From Lentzea waywayandensis (lineage in GTDB: Bacteria > Actinomycetota > Actinomycetes > Mycobacteriales > Pseudonocardiaceae): a stretch of 64,000 nt of DNA. Positions 1 through 9,216 of the stretch are shown here, in pieces. Position 1 is the first letter of the stretch. Every line of letters begins with the position of its first letter. The stretch is from assembly GCF_900115955.1 (NCBI RefSeq), contig NZ_FOYL01000013.1, positions 238,555 to 302,554 on the forward strand. The letters are read 5' to 3'. Position numbers and translations under genes: made by a program. Under the pieces are notes generated by a model. That model was not told where the DNA came from and made no database searches. It worked only from the letters and a program-made list of their open reading frames with translations.

Positions 1-1544
1 GGCTCGTTCAACGCCTTCGCTGGCCACGCGGCCACCTCGGCGTCGAACTCGGCGTTCCGGTCGACCCACGACGTCCTGATCTTGGCCTCGCGGGACGCCT
101 TCTCCAGGTACTGGCCCAGGCGTTCCTCGGTGAGCGGCCACGCGCCGACGAGCGACTGCCACGCCAGGCGGTTCAGCGTCGGCTCGGAGATGCCGTGCTT
201 CGCGCTCATCGCGCTTTCGAACGCCAGGTACTCGTCCGGGATCTCCGCCAGCACGGCCAGCCTGGCGCGCACGTCCTCGGACCGCTTGGTGTCGTGCGTC
301 GACAGCGCGGTCATCGCGTTCGGCTCGGCGGACTCACGCCGGGCCGCGCGCTGGTGGAACTCCTCGACGGGCAGGCCGAACCGGTCCGGCGAGCCGCCGA
401 CCTCGTTCAGTGCCACGAAGTTCGTGTACCGGTAGAACGCGGTGTCCTCGGTGCCCTTCGCGACGACCATGCCGGACGTCTGCTGGATCCTGGTCGCCAG
501 CTCACCGTGCGGGTCGGCGCGGACCTGCTCGTCCAACGCCCGCACGGCAGGCGACCTGCTCAGCCTGACCGCGGTCTCCCAGTGGTGCAGGCCTTCCGGC
601 AGGTACGAGCGGTACACCGGGAAGTTGACCATCACCTCGGCGACGGCCGCGCAGGCGTCCTCGAACCCGACGCCCTCGACGAGCCGGGCGATCCGGCGCA
701 CCTCGGCCACCAGGATCGAGTCCGCGACCTGCTGCCGGGACGAGTGCTCGACCGAGTGGAAGTCGCCGTCGTAGGCCTCGGTGGGCGCGATGAACACGCC
801 GCAGATCTCGCGCAACGCGTCGTAGCCCGTCGTGCCGTCGACCGGCCAGCTCTGCGGCAGCGACTCGTCCGGCCCGAGGATCTTCTCCACGACCAGCCAG
901 CCGTCGAAGTGCTCGCGCAGCCGCCGGAAGTAGCCGCCGGGATCGGCGAGCCCGTCCGGGTGGTCGACGCGCAACCCCGTGACGCCCCACGACAACACCG
1001 CGCGGTGCGTCGCCTCGAACACCTCGGGGTCCTCGACGCGCACCGCCGCGAGTTCGGTGATGTCGAAGAACCGGCGGTAGTTCAGCTCGGTGTTGCCGCG
1101 CCGCCAGTTCGCTTTCAGGTAGTGCTCGTGGACCTCGTCCTCGGCGTCCTCTCCGAGCACCGGCAGCAGCACCTTGCCGGTCGACCAGTCGATGTCGAAG
1201 TACCGCGCGTACTTCGACTCCTGGCCGTGTTCGAGAACGTCCTCCCACCACGGGTTCGGCACGACCATGTGGTTCGGCACGATGTCGACCACCAGCCCGA
1301 GGTCCTGCTTGTCGAGCTGTTCCTGGAGCGCCACCCGTCCCTCGTCGCCGCCCAGTTCGGGCCGCGCGCGGGTCGGGTCCACGACGTCGTAGCCGTGCGT
1401 CGACCCCTCCCGCGCGTCGAGCATCGGCGACGCGTACAGCGCGCCGATCCCCAGGCGCGCCAGGTAGTCCGCGATACCGGCGGCGTCGGCGAAGGTGAAG
1501 GACGGGGTGAACTGAACGCGGTACGTCGAGGACGGTGCGCCCAT
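1..1544 (-). CDS. treY: Maltooligosyl trehalose synthase, C-terminal part beyond left edge
   Basis: TreY isomerises the reducing-end alpha-1,4 bond of maltooligosaccharides to the alpha,alpha-1,1 bond of trehalose, the first step of the TreY-TreZ route in the cytoplasm. The frame starts at ATG 1544 and stays open to the left edge, so about 514 codons of a protein usually 700-800 long are visible. GH13 signatures are clear: VDIVPNHM near residue 87, LRVDHPDGL with the nucleophile Asp near 194, VVEKIL with the acid Glu near 220, and STHDTKRSED near 395. The start overlaps the glgX stop by one base (TGATG), so the two are translationally coupled. treZ may lie just outside the window. Confidence 0.93.
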   Translation of the reverse strand, partial: MGAPSSTYRVQFTPSFTFADAAGIADYLARLGIGALYASPMLDAREGSTHGYDVVDPTRARPELGGDEGRVALQEQLDKQDLGLVVDIVPNHMVVPNPWWEDVLEHGQESKYARYFDIDWSTGKVLLPVLGEDAEDEVHEHYLKANWRRGNTELNYRRFFDITELAAVRVEDPEVFEATHRAVLSWGVTGLRVDHPDGLADPGGYFRRLREHFDGWLVVEKILGPDESLPQSWPVDGTTGYDALREICGVFIAPTEAYDGDFHSVEHSSRQQVADSILVAEVRRIARLVEGVGFEDACAAVAEVMVNFPVYRSYLPEGLHHWETAVRLSRSPAVRALDEQVRADPHGELATRIQQTSGMVVAKGTEDTAFYRYTNFVALNEVGGSPDRFGLPVEEFHQRAARRESAEPNAMTALSTHDTKRSEDVRARLAVLAEIPDEYLAFESAMSAKHGISEPTLNRLAWQSLVGAWPLTEERLGQYLEKASREAKIRTSWVDRNAEFDAEVAAWPAKALNE

Positions 1545-3664
1545 CAGCCCACCCGCTGCAGCACGACGAGCGACCGCGCGGTCAGCGACAGCTGCCCGGA
1601 CGCGGCGATCGGCTTCTCGTTGCCGCCGACCTCGCCGGTCGTGGTGTCCACGACGACCCTCCACTCAGGACCGTACTCGGGATCGGGCAACGTGACCTGG
1701 ATGTCCTCGTAGTGCGCGTTGAACGCCATCAGGAACGAGTCGTCGACCACCCGCATGCCGCGCGAGTCCAGGTCGGGAATGCCCTCACCGTTGAGGAAGA
1801 CGGTGATGCACTTGCCGAGGTCGTCCTCCCAGTTCTGCTCGGTCATCTCCTCACCGGCCGGCGTGAACCAGGCGATGTCGCGCAGTTCCTCGCCCTTGCG
1901 GATCGGCCTGCCCGCGAAGAAGCGCTTGCGCCGGAACACCGGGTGCGCCTTGCGGAACGCGGCGAGCGCCGAGGTGAACTCGTTCAGCTCGGAGTTGGCC
2001 TCCAGCAACGACCAGTCGACCCACGAGACCTCGTTGTCCTGGCAGTACGCGTTGTTGTTGCCGTTCTGCGTACGCCCGAACTCGTCGCCGTTCACGATCA
2101 TCGGCACACCCTGCGACAACAACATCGTCGCCATCAGGTTCCGCCGCTGCCGCCGCCGGAGCGTGAGGACTTCCTCGTCGTCGGTCGGCCCCTCGACGCC
2201 GCAGTTCCACGAACGGTTGTGGTCCTCGCCGTCGCGGTTGTCCTCGCCGTTGGCCTCGTTGTGCTTGTCGTTGTACGACACCAGGTCGTTGAGCGTGAAG
2301 CCGTCGTGGGCCGTCACGAAGTTGATCGACGCGTACGGCCGCCGACCGTCGTCCTGGTAGAGGTCGCTGCTGCCGGTGATGCGCGACGCGAACTCGCCCA
2401 TCGTCGCCGGCTCACCACGCCAGAAGTCGCGGACCGTGTCACGGAACTTGCCGTTCCACTCCGTCCACAGTGGAGGGAAGTTGCCGACCTGGTACCCACC
2501 GGGCCCGACGTCCCACGGCTCCGCGATCAGCTTGACCTGCGACACCACCGGGTCCTGCTGCACGACCTCGAAGAACGTCGCCAGCCGGTCCACGTCGTAG
2601 AACTCGCGCGCCAGCGTCGCCGCCAGGTCGAACCGGAAGCCGTCGACGTGCATCTCGGTGACCCAGTACCGCAGCGAGTCCATGATGAGCTGCAACGTGT
2701 GCGGTGAGCGCACGTTCAGCGAGTTACCGGTGCCCGTGTAGTCCGTGTAGTACTGCGGGTCGTCGTCCTCAAGCCGGTAGTACGACTCGTTGTCGATCCC
2801 GCGCATCGACAACGTCGGCCCGAGGTGGTTGCCCTCCGCCGTGTGGTTGTAGACGACGTCGAGAATCACCTCGATCCCCGCCTGGTGCATGGCGCGGACC
2901 ATGCCCTTGAACTCCTGCACCTGGTTCAGCGGCAACGCCGAGTAACCGTCGTGCGGCGCGAAGAACCCGATGGTGTTGTAACCCCAGTAGTTGTTCAAAC
3001 GCCGCTCGGCCAGCGTGTGATCGCTGATGAACTGGTGCACCGGCATCAGCTCGACGGCCGTGACCCCGAGCTTGGTCAGGTGGTCGATCATCACCGGATG
3101 CGCGAGCCCCGCGTAGGTGCCCCGCAGCCGCGGCGGGATCTCGGGGTGGTCGATGGTGAGCCCGCGAACGTGCGCCTCGTAGATGACGCTCTCGTTGTAC
3201 GGCGTCCTGGGCAGCCTGTCGTTCGTCCAGTCGAAGAACGGGTTCACCACCACGGACTTCGGCACGTGAGGAGCGGAGTCCTCGTCGTTGCGCTCGTCCG
3301 GCGACCCGAACTTGTACCCGTACAGGGCCTCGTCCCACGCCAGGCCGTTCGAGATGGCCTTGGCGTACGGGTCGATCAGCAGCTTGTTGGGGTTGCACCG
3401 GAGGCCTCGGGAGGGGTCGTGCGGCCCGTGCACGCGGTACCCGTACCGCTGCCCTGGGCCGACGCCCAGCAGGTAGCCGTGGTGGACGAAACCGTCCACC
3501 TCCGGCAGCCTCACGCGTGTCTCCGTGCCGTCCTCGTCGAAGAGGCAGAGCTCGACGTACTCCGCGACTTCGGAGAACAGGGCGAAGTTCGTGCCCACGC
3601 CGTCGTAGCCGGCGCCAAGCGGGTAGGGCCTTCCAGGCCAGGGTCGCACAATGCTCCTCGTCAC
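1544..3664 (-). CDS. glgX: Glycogen debranching enzyme GlgX
   Basis: This 706-residue GH13 isoamylase-type enzyme hydrolyses alpha-1,6 branches of glycogen limit dextrins and supplies linear maltooligosaccharides to TreY and MalQ. An N-terminal CBM48-like domain is followed by the catalytic barrel: VILDVVYNHTAEGN near 266-279, DGFRFDLA with nucleophile Asp about 346, LIAEPWDVGPGGYQVG with acid Glu about 382, and TAHDGFTLNDLVSYN with the third acid Asp about 454. The length is typical of GlgX. It is the first gene of a glgX-treY unit with overlapping stop and start. The pairing with treY and nearby malQ fits conversion of stored glycogen to trehalose. Confidence 0.95.
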   Translation of the reverse strand: MTRSIVRPWPGRPYPLGAGYDGVGTNFALFSEVAEYVELCLFDEDGTETRVRLPEVDGFVHHGYLLGVGPGQRYGYRVHGPHDPSRGLRCNPNKLLIDPYAKAISNGLAWDEALYGYKFGSPDERNDEDSAPHVPKSVVVNPFFDWTNDRLPRTPYNESVIYEAHVRGLTIDHPEIPPRLRGTYAGLAHPVMIDHLTKLGVTAVELMPVHQFISDHTLAERRLNNYWGYNTIGFFAPHDGYSALPLNQVQEFKGMVRAMHQAGIEVILDVVYNHTAEGNHLGPTLSMRGIDNESYYRLEDDDPQYYTDYTGTGNSLNVRSPHTLQLIMDSLRYWVTEMHVDGFRFDLAATLAREFYDVDRLATFFEVVQQDPVVSQVKLIAEPWDVGPGGYQVGNFPPLWTEWNGKFRDTVRDFWRGEPATMGEFASRITGSSDLYQDDGRRPYASINFVTAHDGFTLNDLVSYNDKHNEANGEDNRDGEDHNRSWNCGVEGPTDDEEVLTLRRRQRRNLMATMLLSQGVPMIVNGDEFGRTQNGNNNAYCQDNEVSWVDWSLLEANSELNEFTSALAAFRKAHPVFRRKRFFAGRPIRKGEELRDIAWFTPAGEEMTEQNWEDDLGKCITVFLNGEGIPDLDSRGMRVVDDSFLMAFNAHYEDIQVTLPDPEYGPEWRVVVDTTTGEVGGNEKPIAASGQLSLTARSLVVLQRVG

Positions 3665-3778
3665 GAGAGACTAGCTACCGACAGACCATATCCGTGCGAC
3701 AACGTCGTGGCATCACGTCGTAGTGACCGGCAGGTCAGGTCCTCGTCTGATCCGGTTGCCCGGTGCGGGGTGGACGTT

Positions 3779-4327
3779 TCAAGGGCCACCAGCCCACGCG
3801 ACGTGGGTCTTCCGGTCGGCTCCGCGTCCGTTCGAGCCTTGCGACTCCAGGTCTCCAGCCTCTCCGGTACCTGTTGTGCGTCTTGTCACCAACGAGGTGA
3901 GGTCGTGCGCGGCGTTGAGATCGCGGCCGACCCGCGGCCCGCGGCGAAACACCCGGACGTGCAGCGGACGCTCGGCTTTCACCACGCCACAGTCCGAGCA
4001 GGTCTTCGACGACGGGTACCAACGGTCGGCCACGACCAGACAACTACCCCGCCACCGCGTCTTGTACGCCGGTTGCCGCCGAATCTCTCCGAATCCGGTG
4101 TCGGCGATCGCCCGCACGGCGTTTCGACTCGAACCCTGGAAACCGCATCGCGCGTCCCGCGCGGGGTCGGACCAGTTTCGCACCGCGGGCAGCGACCACC
4201 GCAAAACCGGCGTCAGGCCCAAGTCGACCGCGAACCAAGCGGCACCGAGGCGCGCGGACGATGCCCGCGCCTGGGCCGGGGTCGGGGTCGGGTCCAATGC
4301 GAACCGGTACGCCTGGTGGACGATCAC
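3779..4327 (-). pseudogene. Decayed TnpB (IS200/IS605-type OrfB) with internal deletion
   Basis: The N-terminus (MIVHQAYRFALDPTPTPAQ) and the C-terminal zinc-ribbon/RuvC-III block are those of TnpB, the RNA-guided nuclease relative of Cas12 carried by IS200/IS605-type elements. The C-terminal block runs from GFGEIRRQ and KTRWRG through SSKTCSDCG to GRDLNAA. Only about 182 codons remain of a protein usually 350-420 long. Roughly 200 residues between the N-terminal domain and the distal RuvC part are missing, including the first catalytic Asp region. The second CxxC of the zinc ribbon is lost (RVFRRGPRVG), and the usual DRDLNAA has become GRDLNAA. It cannot be active. No tnpA partner or recognisable element ends are present. 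Confidence 0.8.
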
Positions 4328-4447
4328 ACCCGAACCCTGCGAGCGAGCACTGACAGTTCCGGGCTCGCTACAGCAAGGTCCTCACGAGAGTGGGAGCGGC
4401 TTGATTCGATCGTGTGATCGTCACCCATCGGCGACTACCGGACGCAG

Positions 4448-4750
4448 TCACACTCCTTCGTGCGCCAGCACCAACTGGCCGCGGGCAGCGGTCAGCAACG
4501 TGCGGGCTTCCTGGATCTCCGCGTACTTCAGGTGTTCACAAGCGGCCTCCGCGCACGCCAGCGCGTACTGCAGGGCGGTGTTGTCGTCGACGGGGCCTGC
4601 GTCCCGCAGCGCGTCACGCAGGGATTCCTCCGCGCGCCGTGCCCCGACCACCGGGTCGCCGAGCGCGGTGGGCCTCACCGAAGCGAGGACCTGCTCGACT
4701 GCCAGTTCAAGCACGCCGGTCGATGTCCGCGTGCCCACGGCTGAGCTCAT
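4448..4750 (-). CDS. Small conserved-looking alpha-helical protein, function unknown
   Basis: A 100-residue protein, hydrophilic and predicted largely helical from its Ala/Glu/Leu pattern. It has two cysteines (ALACAEAACEHL) and no signal peptide or membrane segment. I do not recognise a named family. The start at ATG 4750 is chosen because GGAGG lies 11 nt upstream; an in-frame TTG further upstream would contain that ribosome site. It stands between the TnpB relic and malQ and reads in the same direction as malQ, with its start about 300 nt downstream of the malQ start-distal end, so co-transcription with malQ is possible. Confidence 0.65.
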   Translation of the reverse strand: MSSAVGTRTSTGVLELAVEQVLASVRPTALGDPVVGARRAEESLRDALRDAGPVDDNTALQYALACAEAACEHLKYAEIQEARTLLTAARGQLVLAHEGV

Positions 4751-4844
4751 TTGGTACGCCACCTCCAAGAACGTTCGTCTTCCGCCGTCCGGTGACGGCC
4801 TTACAGTACTCCCCAGGTCTATGACCTGCTGTTACGCAAAAGTT

Positions 4845-6659
4845 TCATCTTCCGCGGTTGCGCAGTGGCCGGGTGACTTCCCGGACTCGTGGAAAGAAAT
4901 CATCCAATGCCACCGGCAGGGGAATTCTCCAGTTCGGGTGCTCGTCGATCGTGCCCGGCACGTTGGGCTGCCGGGTTTCCCGCAGAGCGTCCTGAGGTGA
5001 AGTCAGGACCAACGCGCAGGGGGCCTGCGCGAGCAGTTCGTGGGCGCCTTCGACCCTGTCCGCCGTCTTGATGCCCTCCTGCCTCATCAACGCGTCGAAG
5101 TCGGGGCCGTCGGGGCCCGCGAAGAACGTCGCCGCGGTCGGCAGGTCGTGCGTGGAGATGCTGGCCATCTGGTTCGGGTTCCACTGCGACGGCGGGATCA
5201 GCGGGTGCCCCTCGGCGTAGTAGTCGCGCTGGAAGTAGAGGACGGCGCTGGTCAGCATGCCGTTCTCCTGCAACGTCTTCGTGACGACCGGCTCGACCGT
5301 GCCGAGGTCCTCGCCGACCACGACGGCGCCGGCCCGGTACGCCTCCAGCGCGAGCACGCCGAGCATGGCGTCGGAGTCGTAGTGAACGTACGTGCCGCGC
5401 GACGGCGGCTCGCCCGGCGGGATCCACCAGAGCCGCCAGAGGCCGGCGACGTGGTCGATGCGGATGCCGTCGGCGTGCTGGAGGACGCTGCGCAGCACCT
5501 GCCGGAACGGCCGGTAGCCGGTCTCGGCGAGCTTGTCCGGGCGCCACGGCGGCAGGCCCCAGCCCTGGCCGTCCGCGCTGAACGCGTCGGGTGGCGCGCC
5601 GACCGTGACGTCGATGGCGAACACCTCGGGGTCCGCGAACGTGTCCGCGCCGCCGGGGTCGACGCCCACCGGGAGGTCGTGGATGACGCCGATGGCCATG
5701 CCCGCCTCGTGCGCGGCGAGCCGGACGTCCTGGAGCTGACGTGTGCAGAGGTGCTGGAGCCAGGCGTAGAACCCGACCCGTTCGGCCGGCGGCTCGGCCC
5801 GGTCCGCGGGCCACGTGCGCCAGTCCTTGCCGTGGATCTCGGCGAGCGCGCAGTACGTGGCGAACTTCTCCAGCTCGGCGTCCATCTCGACGTCGCCGCC
5901 GGGGAAGAGCAGCTCCAGGGCCTGCTTCTTGGCGTCCCAGATCTCGTCGTAGTCGATCAGCTCGTGGTTGCTGGGCCTGAGGTCGCGGATGAGCTGGCGG
6001 GTGCGCGGGCAGGCCTGAAGGAACTCGGCCGTGTCGGTGACGCGCAGGTACAGCGGGTTCGCGAACCGGCGGCTGGTCGGCGAGTACGGCGAGCGCTCGA
6101 CGGGATGCGTCGGCGACGGCGCCTGCACGGGGTTGACGAGCACGACGCCGGCGTCGAGTTCGAGGCTGCTCCGGCGGGCGATCGTGGCGAGGTCGGCGAA
6201 GTCGCCCATCCCCCACGACTCGTTCGACCGCGCGGCGTAGAGCTGGAGCATCCAGCCCCAGGTGTGCGGGACGTCCGGCAGCGTCCTGGGCGCGACGGCG
6301 AGCGTGACGGTCTGGTCCTCGGTCACGACGCGATGCCAGCCGAGCGGAACGGAGTCCGGCACGTGCCGTTCGACGGCGAACGAGGTGCCGTCCTCGAGCT
6401 CGATGGTCGCGGGGCCGCGAAGGTCGTACGTCTCGTACTCGCGGATGACGATCGTGGGCGGGAGCTTCTGCTCGGCCCGCAGCCGTTCGATCTCGGCGAG
6501 CGCGCGGGCGACGGAGTCCTCAGTGGACGCGTCGACGCCGAACTGGGCGAGGACCTTGACGACGACCTCGCGATCGACCACGACCTCTTGCTGGTCCGCG
6601 TTTTCGTACCGTGTGGCAACGCCCCAAGCGTCCGCCAGCCGCGCCACCAACTCCTCCAC
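4845..6659 (-). CDS. malQ: 4-alpha-glucanotransferase (amylomaltase)
   Basis: MalQ (GH77) transfers alpha-1,4-glucan segments between maltooligosaccharides in the cytoplasm. The 604-residue protein has the family landmarks: an N-terminal actinobacterial extension (residues 1-130), YSPTSRRFANPLYL near 192-205, IRIDHVAGL with nucleophile Asp about 402, GEDLGTV with acid Glu about 450, and STHDLPT with Asp about 505. The start given is GTG 6659. GGAGGAG overlaps the first codons, so the GTG at 6647 (five nt after GGAGG) is an equally good start and would trim four residues. It belongs functionally with glgX and treY. Confidence 0.93.
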   Translation of the reverse strand: MEELVARLADAWGVATRYENADQQEVVVDREVVVKVLAQFGVDASTEDSVARALAEIERLRAEQKLPPTIVIREYETYDLRGPATIELEDGTSFAVERHVPDSVPLGWHRVVTEDQTVTLAVAPRTLPDVPHTWGWMLQLYAARSNESWGMGDFADLATIARRSSLELDAGVVLVNPVQAPSPTHPVERSPYSPTSRRFANPLYLRVTDTAEFLQACPRTRQLIRDLRPSNHELIDYDEIWDAKKQALELLFPGGDVEMDAELEKFATYCALAEIHGKDWRTWPADRAEPPAERVGFYAWLQHLCTRQLQDVRLAAHEAGMAIGVIHDLPVGVDPGGADTFADPEVFAIDVTVGAPPDAFSADGQGWGLPPWRPDKLAETGYRPFRQVLRSVLQHADGIRIDHVAGLWRLWWIPPGEPPSRGTYVHYDSDAMLGVLALEAYRAGAVVVGEDLGTVEPVVTKTLQENGMLTSAVLYFQRDYYAEGHPLIPPSQWNPNQMASISTHDLPTAATFFAGPDGPDFDALMRQEGIKTADRVEGAHELLAQAPCALVLTSPQDALRETRQPNVPGTIDEHPNWRIPLPVALDDFFPRVREVTRPLRNRGR

Positions 6660-6764
6660 AGGTACAAGCTATGTCATAGCCCGGTCCGCATTACCAGAGC
6701 AAATGGTCCCTGGTCACCCGATGGGTGCAGGCCGGTCGAGACACCTACGCAGAGATGCATTTAC

Positions 6765-7190
6765 TTAGACATCCGATGCTTCACCTGGAATAGCCACGAC
6801 CGCCTCGACCTCGACCAGGAAATCGGGGCCGAACAAAGCCGCCACCTGAACCAGCGTGCTGGCAGGGTTGGGCACTTCTCCCAGCGCGGGCCGCAGAATC
6901 TCGTCCCGCACGTCACGAATGGTCTGAACCTCCGACGCATCAAGCACGAACCAGGTGAACTTGATGACATCCGACCAGTCGGCGCCGAGATTTCTGATGA
7001 CGTGATGAAGATTGCTGAGGGCCTGCCGCGTCTGCGCCGCGAGGTCGTCCACGCCGACCGCGCACCCCTGCGCGTCCACCGCCACCTGACCGGAGACGAA
7101 CGCGAGCGTGCCGGTGACCGTCACCGCGTGGGCGTAGCCGGGCGTCGTCGGCAGGCCGGGCAGTTCGGTCAGGCGTTCCTGGGCGGGCAT
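6765..7190 (-). CDS. RidA/YjgF-family protein
   Basis: A 141-residue Rid-family protein. Members are small trimeric cytosolic proteins that hydrolyse reactive enamine/imine intermediates; some act in ring-cleavage pathways. The start (PGYAHAVTVTGTLAFVSGQV), the central LHHVIRNLGADWSDVIKFT and the C-terminal LVEVEAVVAI match the family fold. The catalytic Arg of archetypal RidA lies in a block reading R.A..V..LP; here the equivalent block reads NPASTLVQVAAL and lacks that Arg, so it may belong to another Rid subfamily. It starts 13 nt after the lacI-type gene ends and is probably co-transcribed with it. Confidence 0.85.
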   Translation of the reverse strand: MPAQERLTELPGLPTTPGYAHAVTVTGTLAFVSGQVAVDAQGCAVGVDDLAAQTRQALSNLHHVIRNLGADWSDVIKFTWFVLDASEVQTIRDVRDEILRPALGEVPNPASTLVQVAALFGPDFLVEVEAVVAIPGEASDV

Positions 7191-7203
7191 GGCGCCACCC
7201 TAC

Positions 7204-8124
7204 TCAGGCGGCCGGCCCGCTGGAGTTGCGCACGACCAGCCGCACCGGGTGCTCCGCCGGTTCGATCTCGCCACCCCTGATCAGCGTGAACAGGTCGGCG
7301 ACCGCCCGCTCCCCCTGCTGTTTCGCCGCCCCCTCGACGGCGGTCAGCCCGACCACGCGGGTGAGCTCCTGCCCGTCCAGCGACACGATCGACACCTCGT
7401 CCGGCACCGCGCGCCCGTCCCGCTGCATGCGCAGGAAGATCCCGACCGCCGCGGCGCCGTTCGAGCTGATCACCGCGGTCGGCAGCCGTTCGCCGTCGAG
7501 CAGCACGTCGACCACCTGCTCGCCGCCGTCGACGGTCGGCGAGCACCACACCGTCCACTCGGGACGAACCTCGAGCCCTGCGGCGACCAGGATCTCGTCG
7601 TAGGACTCGTCCACGCCGTCGGCCAGCACCAGGGCCACCTCGCGATGCCCGAGAGCCTGCAGGTGGGACACGGCGGTCCGCAGCGCGTAGCGGAGATCGG
7701 TGTCGTCGACCGTGACGTGCGGGACCTCCAACGACTCCAGCGCGACCTGTTCCGAAGAGGACAGCGACATCGACAGCAGCAGCACACCGTCCACCCGGCG
7801 CCCCAGCGGCAGCTCGTCGAAGAACTTCGCGCGCGCGTCCGCGTCACCCAGGACGTAGAGCAGCACGTCGTACCCGGCCTGCCGCAACGCGCCCTCCGCG
7901 CCCGCCAGCACGGGACTGACCTCGGACGTCAGCACGGCGATCGCGTACCGGCGTCCACCGGCCAAAGAGGAGGCGTCGCGGGCGATCGCGTACTTCATCC
8001 GGCGCGCGACGTCGCTCACGTGCTGCCTGGTCGCCTCGGACACGCCCGGTTCGCCTCGCAGCGCACGCGATACGGTCGCAGCGGACACCCCTGCGGCCTT
8101 GGCCACGTCGGACATGCTGGTCAC
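7204..8124 (-). CDS. LacI-family transcriptional regulator
   Basis: A cytosolic dimeric repressor. The N-terminal HTH and hinge helix (MSDVAKAAGVSAATVSRAL, then RMKYAIARDASSLAGG) is followed by a periplasmic-binding-protein-like effector domain (YAIAVLTSEVSPVLAGAEGAL and onward). It is about 306 residues from GTG 8124; ATG 8115 is the alternative. Neither start has a clear ribosome site, so the mRNA may be leaderless. It is divergent from the peroxiredoxin gene with only 22 nt between the starts, so any operator would control both. The ligand cannot be read from the sequence; a sugar is typical for the family. Confidence 0.9.
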   Translation of the reverse strand: MTSMSDVAKAAGVSAATVSRALRGEPGVSEATRQHVSDVARRMKYAIARDASSLAGGRRYAIAVLTSEVSPVLAGAEGALRQAGYDVLLYVLGDADARAKFFDELPLGRRVDGVLLLSMSLSSSEQVALESLEVPHVTVDDTDLRYALRTAVSHLQALGHREVALVLADGVDESYDEILVAAGLEVRPEWTVWCSPTVDGGEQVVDVLLDGERLPTAVISSNGAAAVGIFLRMQRDGRAVPDEVSIVSLDGQELTRVVGLTAVEGAAKQQGERAVADLFTLIRGGEIEPAEHPVRLVVRNSSGPAA

Positions 8125-8146
8125 GGCCCGAGCGTATTGGAGATCC

Positions 8147-8605
8147 ATGAAGCCCGGCGACCTCGCCCCCGACTTCACGCTGCCCGACCAGGACGGCACC
8201 GACCGCAAGCTGTCGACGCTGCTCGAGGACGGCCCGGTCGTGCTCTTCTTCTACCCCGCGGCGATGACGTCCGGGTGCACCGCGCAGAGCTGTCACTTCC
8301 GCGACCTCGCCAAGGAGTTCGAAGAGGCCGGAGCCCAGCGCGTCGGGATCTCGATGGACGACGTGGCGAAGCAGAAGGAGTTCGCCGAGCTGAACGGCTT
8401 CGACTACCCGCTGCTCGCCGACGTCGGTGGCGACGTCGCGGAGCAGTACGGCGTGCGGCGCCGGTTCGGGCCGATCCCGGTCAAGCGGCACACGTTCGTC
8501 ATCGGCGCCGGCCGCGAGATCATCGAGGTGGTCAAGAGCGAGTTCTCGATGAACGCGCACGCGGACAAGGCGCTGGCGGCACTGCGTGAGCGAGCCGTTC
8601 GGTAG
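8147..8605 (+). CDS. Peroxiredoxin, BCP/AhpC-TSA type
   Basis: A 152-residue thiol peroxidase that reduces peroxides in the cytoplasm. It opens with the thioredoxin-fold signature MKPGDLAPDFTLPDQDG. The peroxidatic cysteine is about residue 44 in MTSGCTAQSCHFRD, with a second cysteine about residue 49 at the position used as resolving residue in BCP-type atypical 2-Cys enzymes. The usual Pro-Gly before the active Cys is Ser-Gly here. The start at ATG 8147 is fixed by TTGGAGA seven nt upstream; upstream in-frame codons overlap the divergent regulator gene. Confidence 0.9.
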   Translation: MKPGDLAPDFTLPDQDGTDRKLSTLLEDGPVVLFFYPAAMTSGCTAQSCHFRDLAKEFEEAGAQRVGISMDDVAKQKEFAELNGFDYPLLADVGGDVAEQYGVRRRFGPIPVKRHTFVIGAGREIIEVVKSEFSMNAHADKALAALRERAVR

Positions 8606-8617
8606 ACGGCCGCCCGT

Positions 8618-8646
8618 CACGTTCGGTTGCTCTGCAACCGGACGTG
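8618..8646. terminator. Hairpin between convergent genes
   Basis: A 13-bp stem (CACGTTCGGTTGC against GCAACCGGACGTG, one G-U pair) with a three-base loop lies between the peroxiredoxin stop and the lipoprotein stop. There is no strong U-tract, as is common in actinobacteria. It could serve both directions. Confidence 0.7.
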
Positions 8647-8649
8647 CGG

Positions 8650-9174
8650 CTAGCCGATGATCCCGGCGAGAGCGGTCTCGTACTCCTTCGCCTGGGTCGG
8701 CGTCAGCTGCTTCGACACCCGGACCAGCACACCACCCGTGACGTAGTCGTACTCGACGAGCAACGGAGTCTGCTTGCCAATGGACTGGATGTAATCCATG
8801 CGTGCCTTGGCCGCGGCCTCGTCGGCGAACACCTCGACCCCTCCACCTCGCAGGGTGTCGTTCTCCTTGGTGATCGCCACCAGTCCCTCGACCGCGACAC
8901 GGGTATCGGTGAACGCGGTCTTGGACGTGTAGCCGTTCGGTCGTCCGAGCTGCTTGTTCGGATCGTCTTCGGCGGTGAAGACCTTGGTCAGCTTCAGACT
9001 GGGGATCTTCTGAGCCAGTGCGTTGGTGACTTCTTCGGCGGTCTTGGGCGTCGCGGGCTTGTTCTCCGCCTGGATCACCGGAGTGTTGGTCGAGCCGGTC
9101 GGGCTGCTGGTCGACGGCGAGCCGCACGCGGTGAGCAGAGTGGTGGCGAGGATGCCGGCGGCAATGCGATACAT
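8650..9174 (-). CDS. Secreted lipoprotein, function unknown
   Basis: A 174-residue precursor with a short signal peptide ending in the lipobox LLTAC (Cys about 17), then a Ser/Thr/Pro linker and a soluble domain of about 130 residues. It is predicted to be lipid-anchored on the outer face of the membrane. The soluble part (KIPSLKLTKVFTAEDDPN, TLRGGGVEVFADEAAAKAR) does not match a family I can name. A GGA-containing ribosome site precedes ATG 9174. It ends next to the hairpin shared with the peroxiredoxin gene. Confidence 0.85.
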   Translation of the reverse strand: MYRIAAGILATTLLTACGSPSTSSPTGSTNTPVIQAENKPATPKTAEEVTNALAQKIPSLKLTKVFTAEDDPNKQLGRPNGYTSKTAFTDTRVAVEGLVAITKENDTLRGGGVEVFADEAAAKARMDYIQSIGKQTPLLVEYDYVTGGVLVRVSKQLTPTQAKEYETALAGIIG

Positions 9175-9216
9175 GCGACGTCCTTCGTCCTGCGAAGGAC
9201 AGCCGTTACGAGGCGC

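Noticed and set aside
5040..7280. Long open plus-strand frame of over 700 codons opposite malQ and ridA
   Set aside because: It is the GC-rich antisense shadow of the real minus-strand genes, with Arg/Gly/Val-rich composition and no domain.
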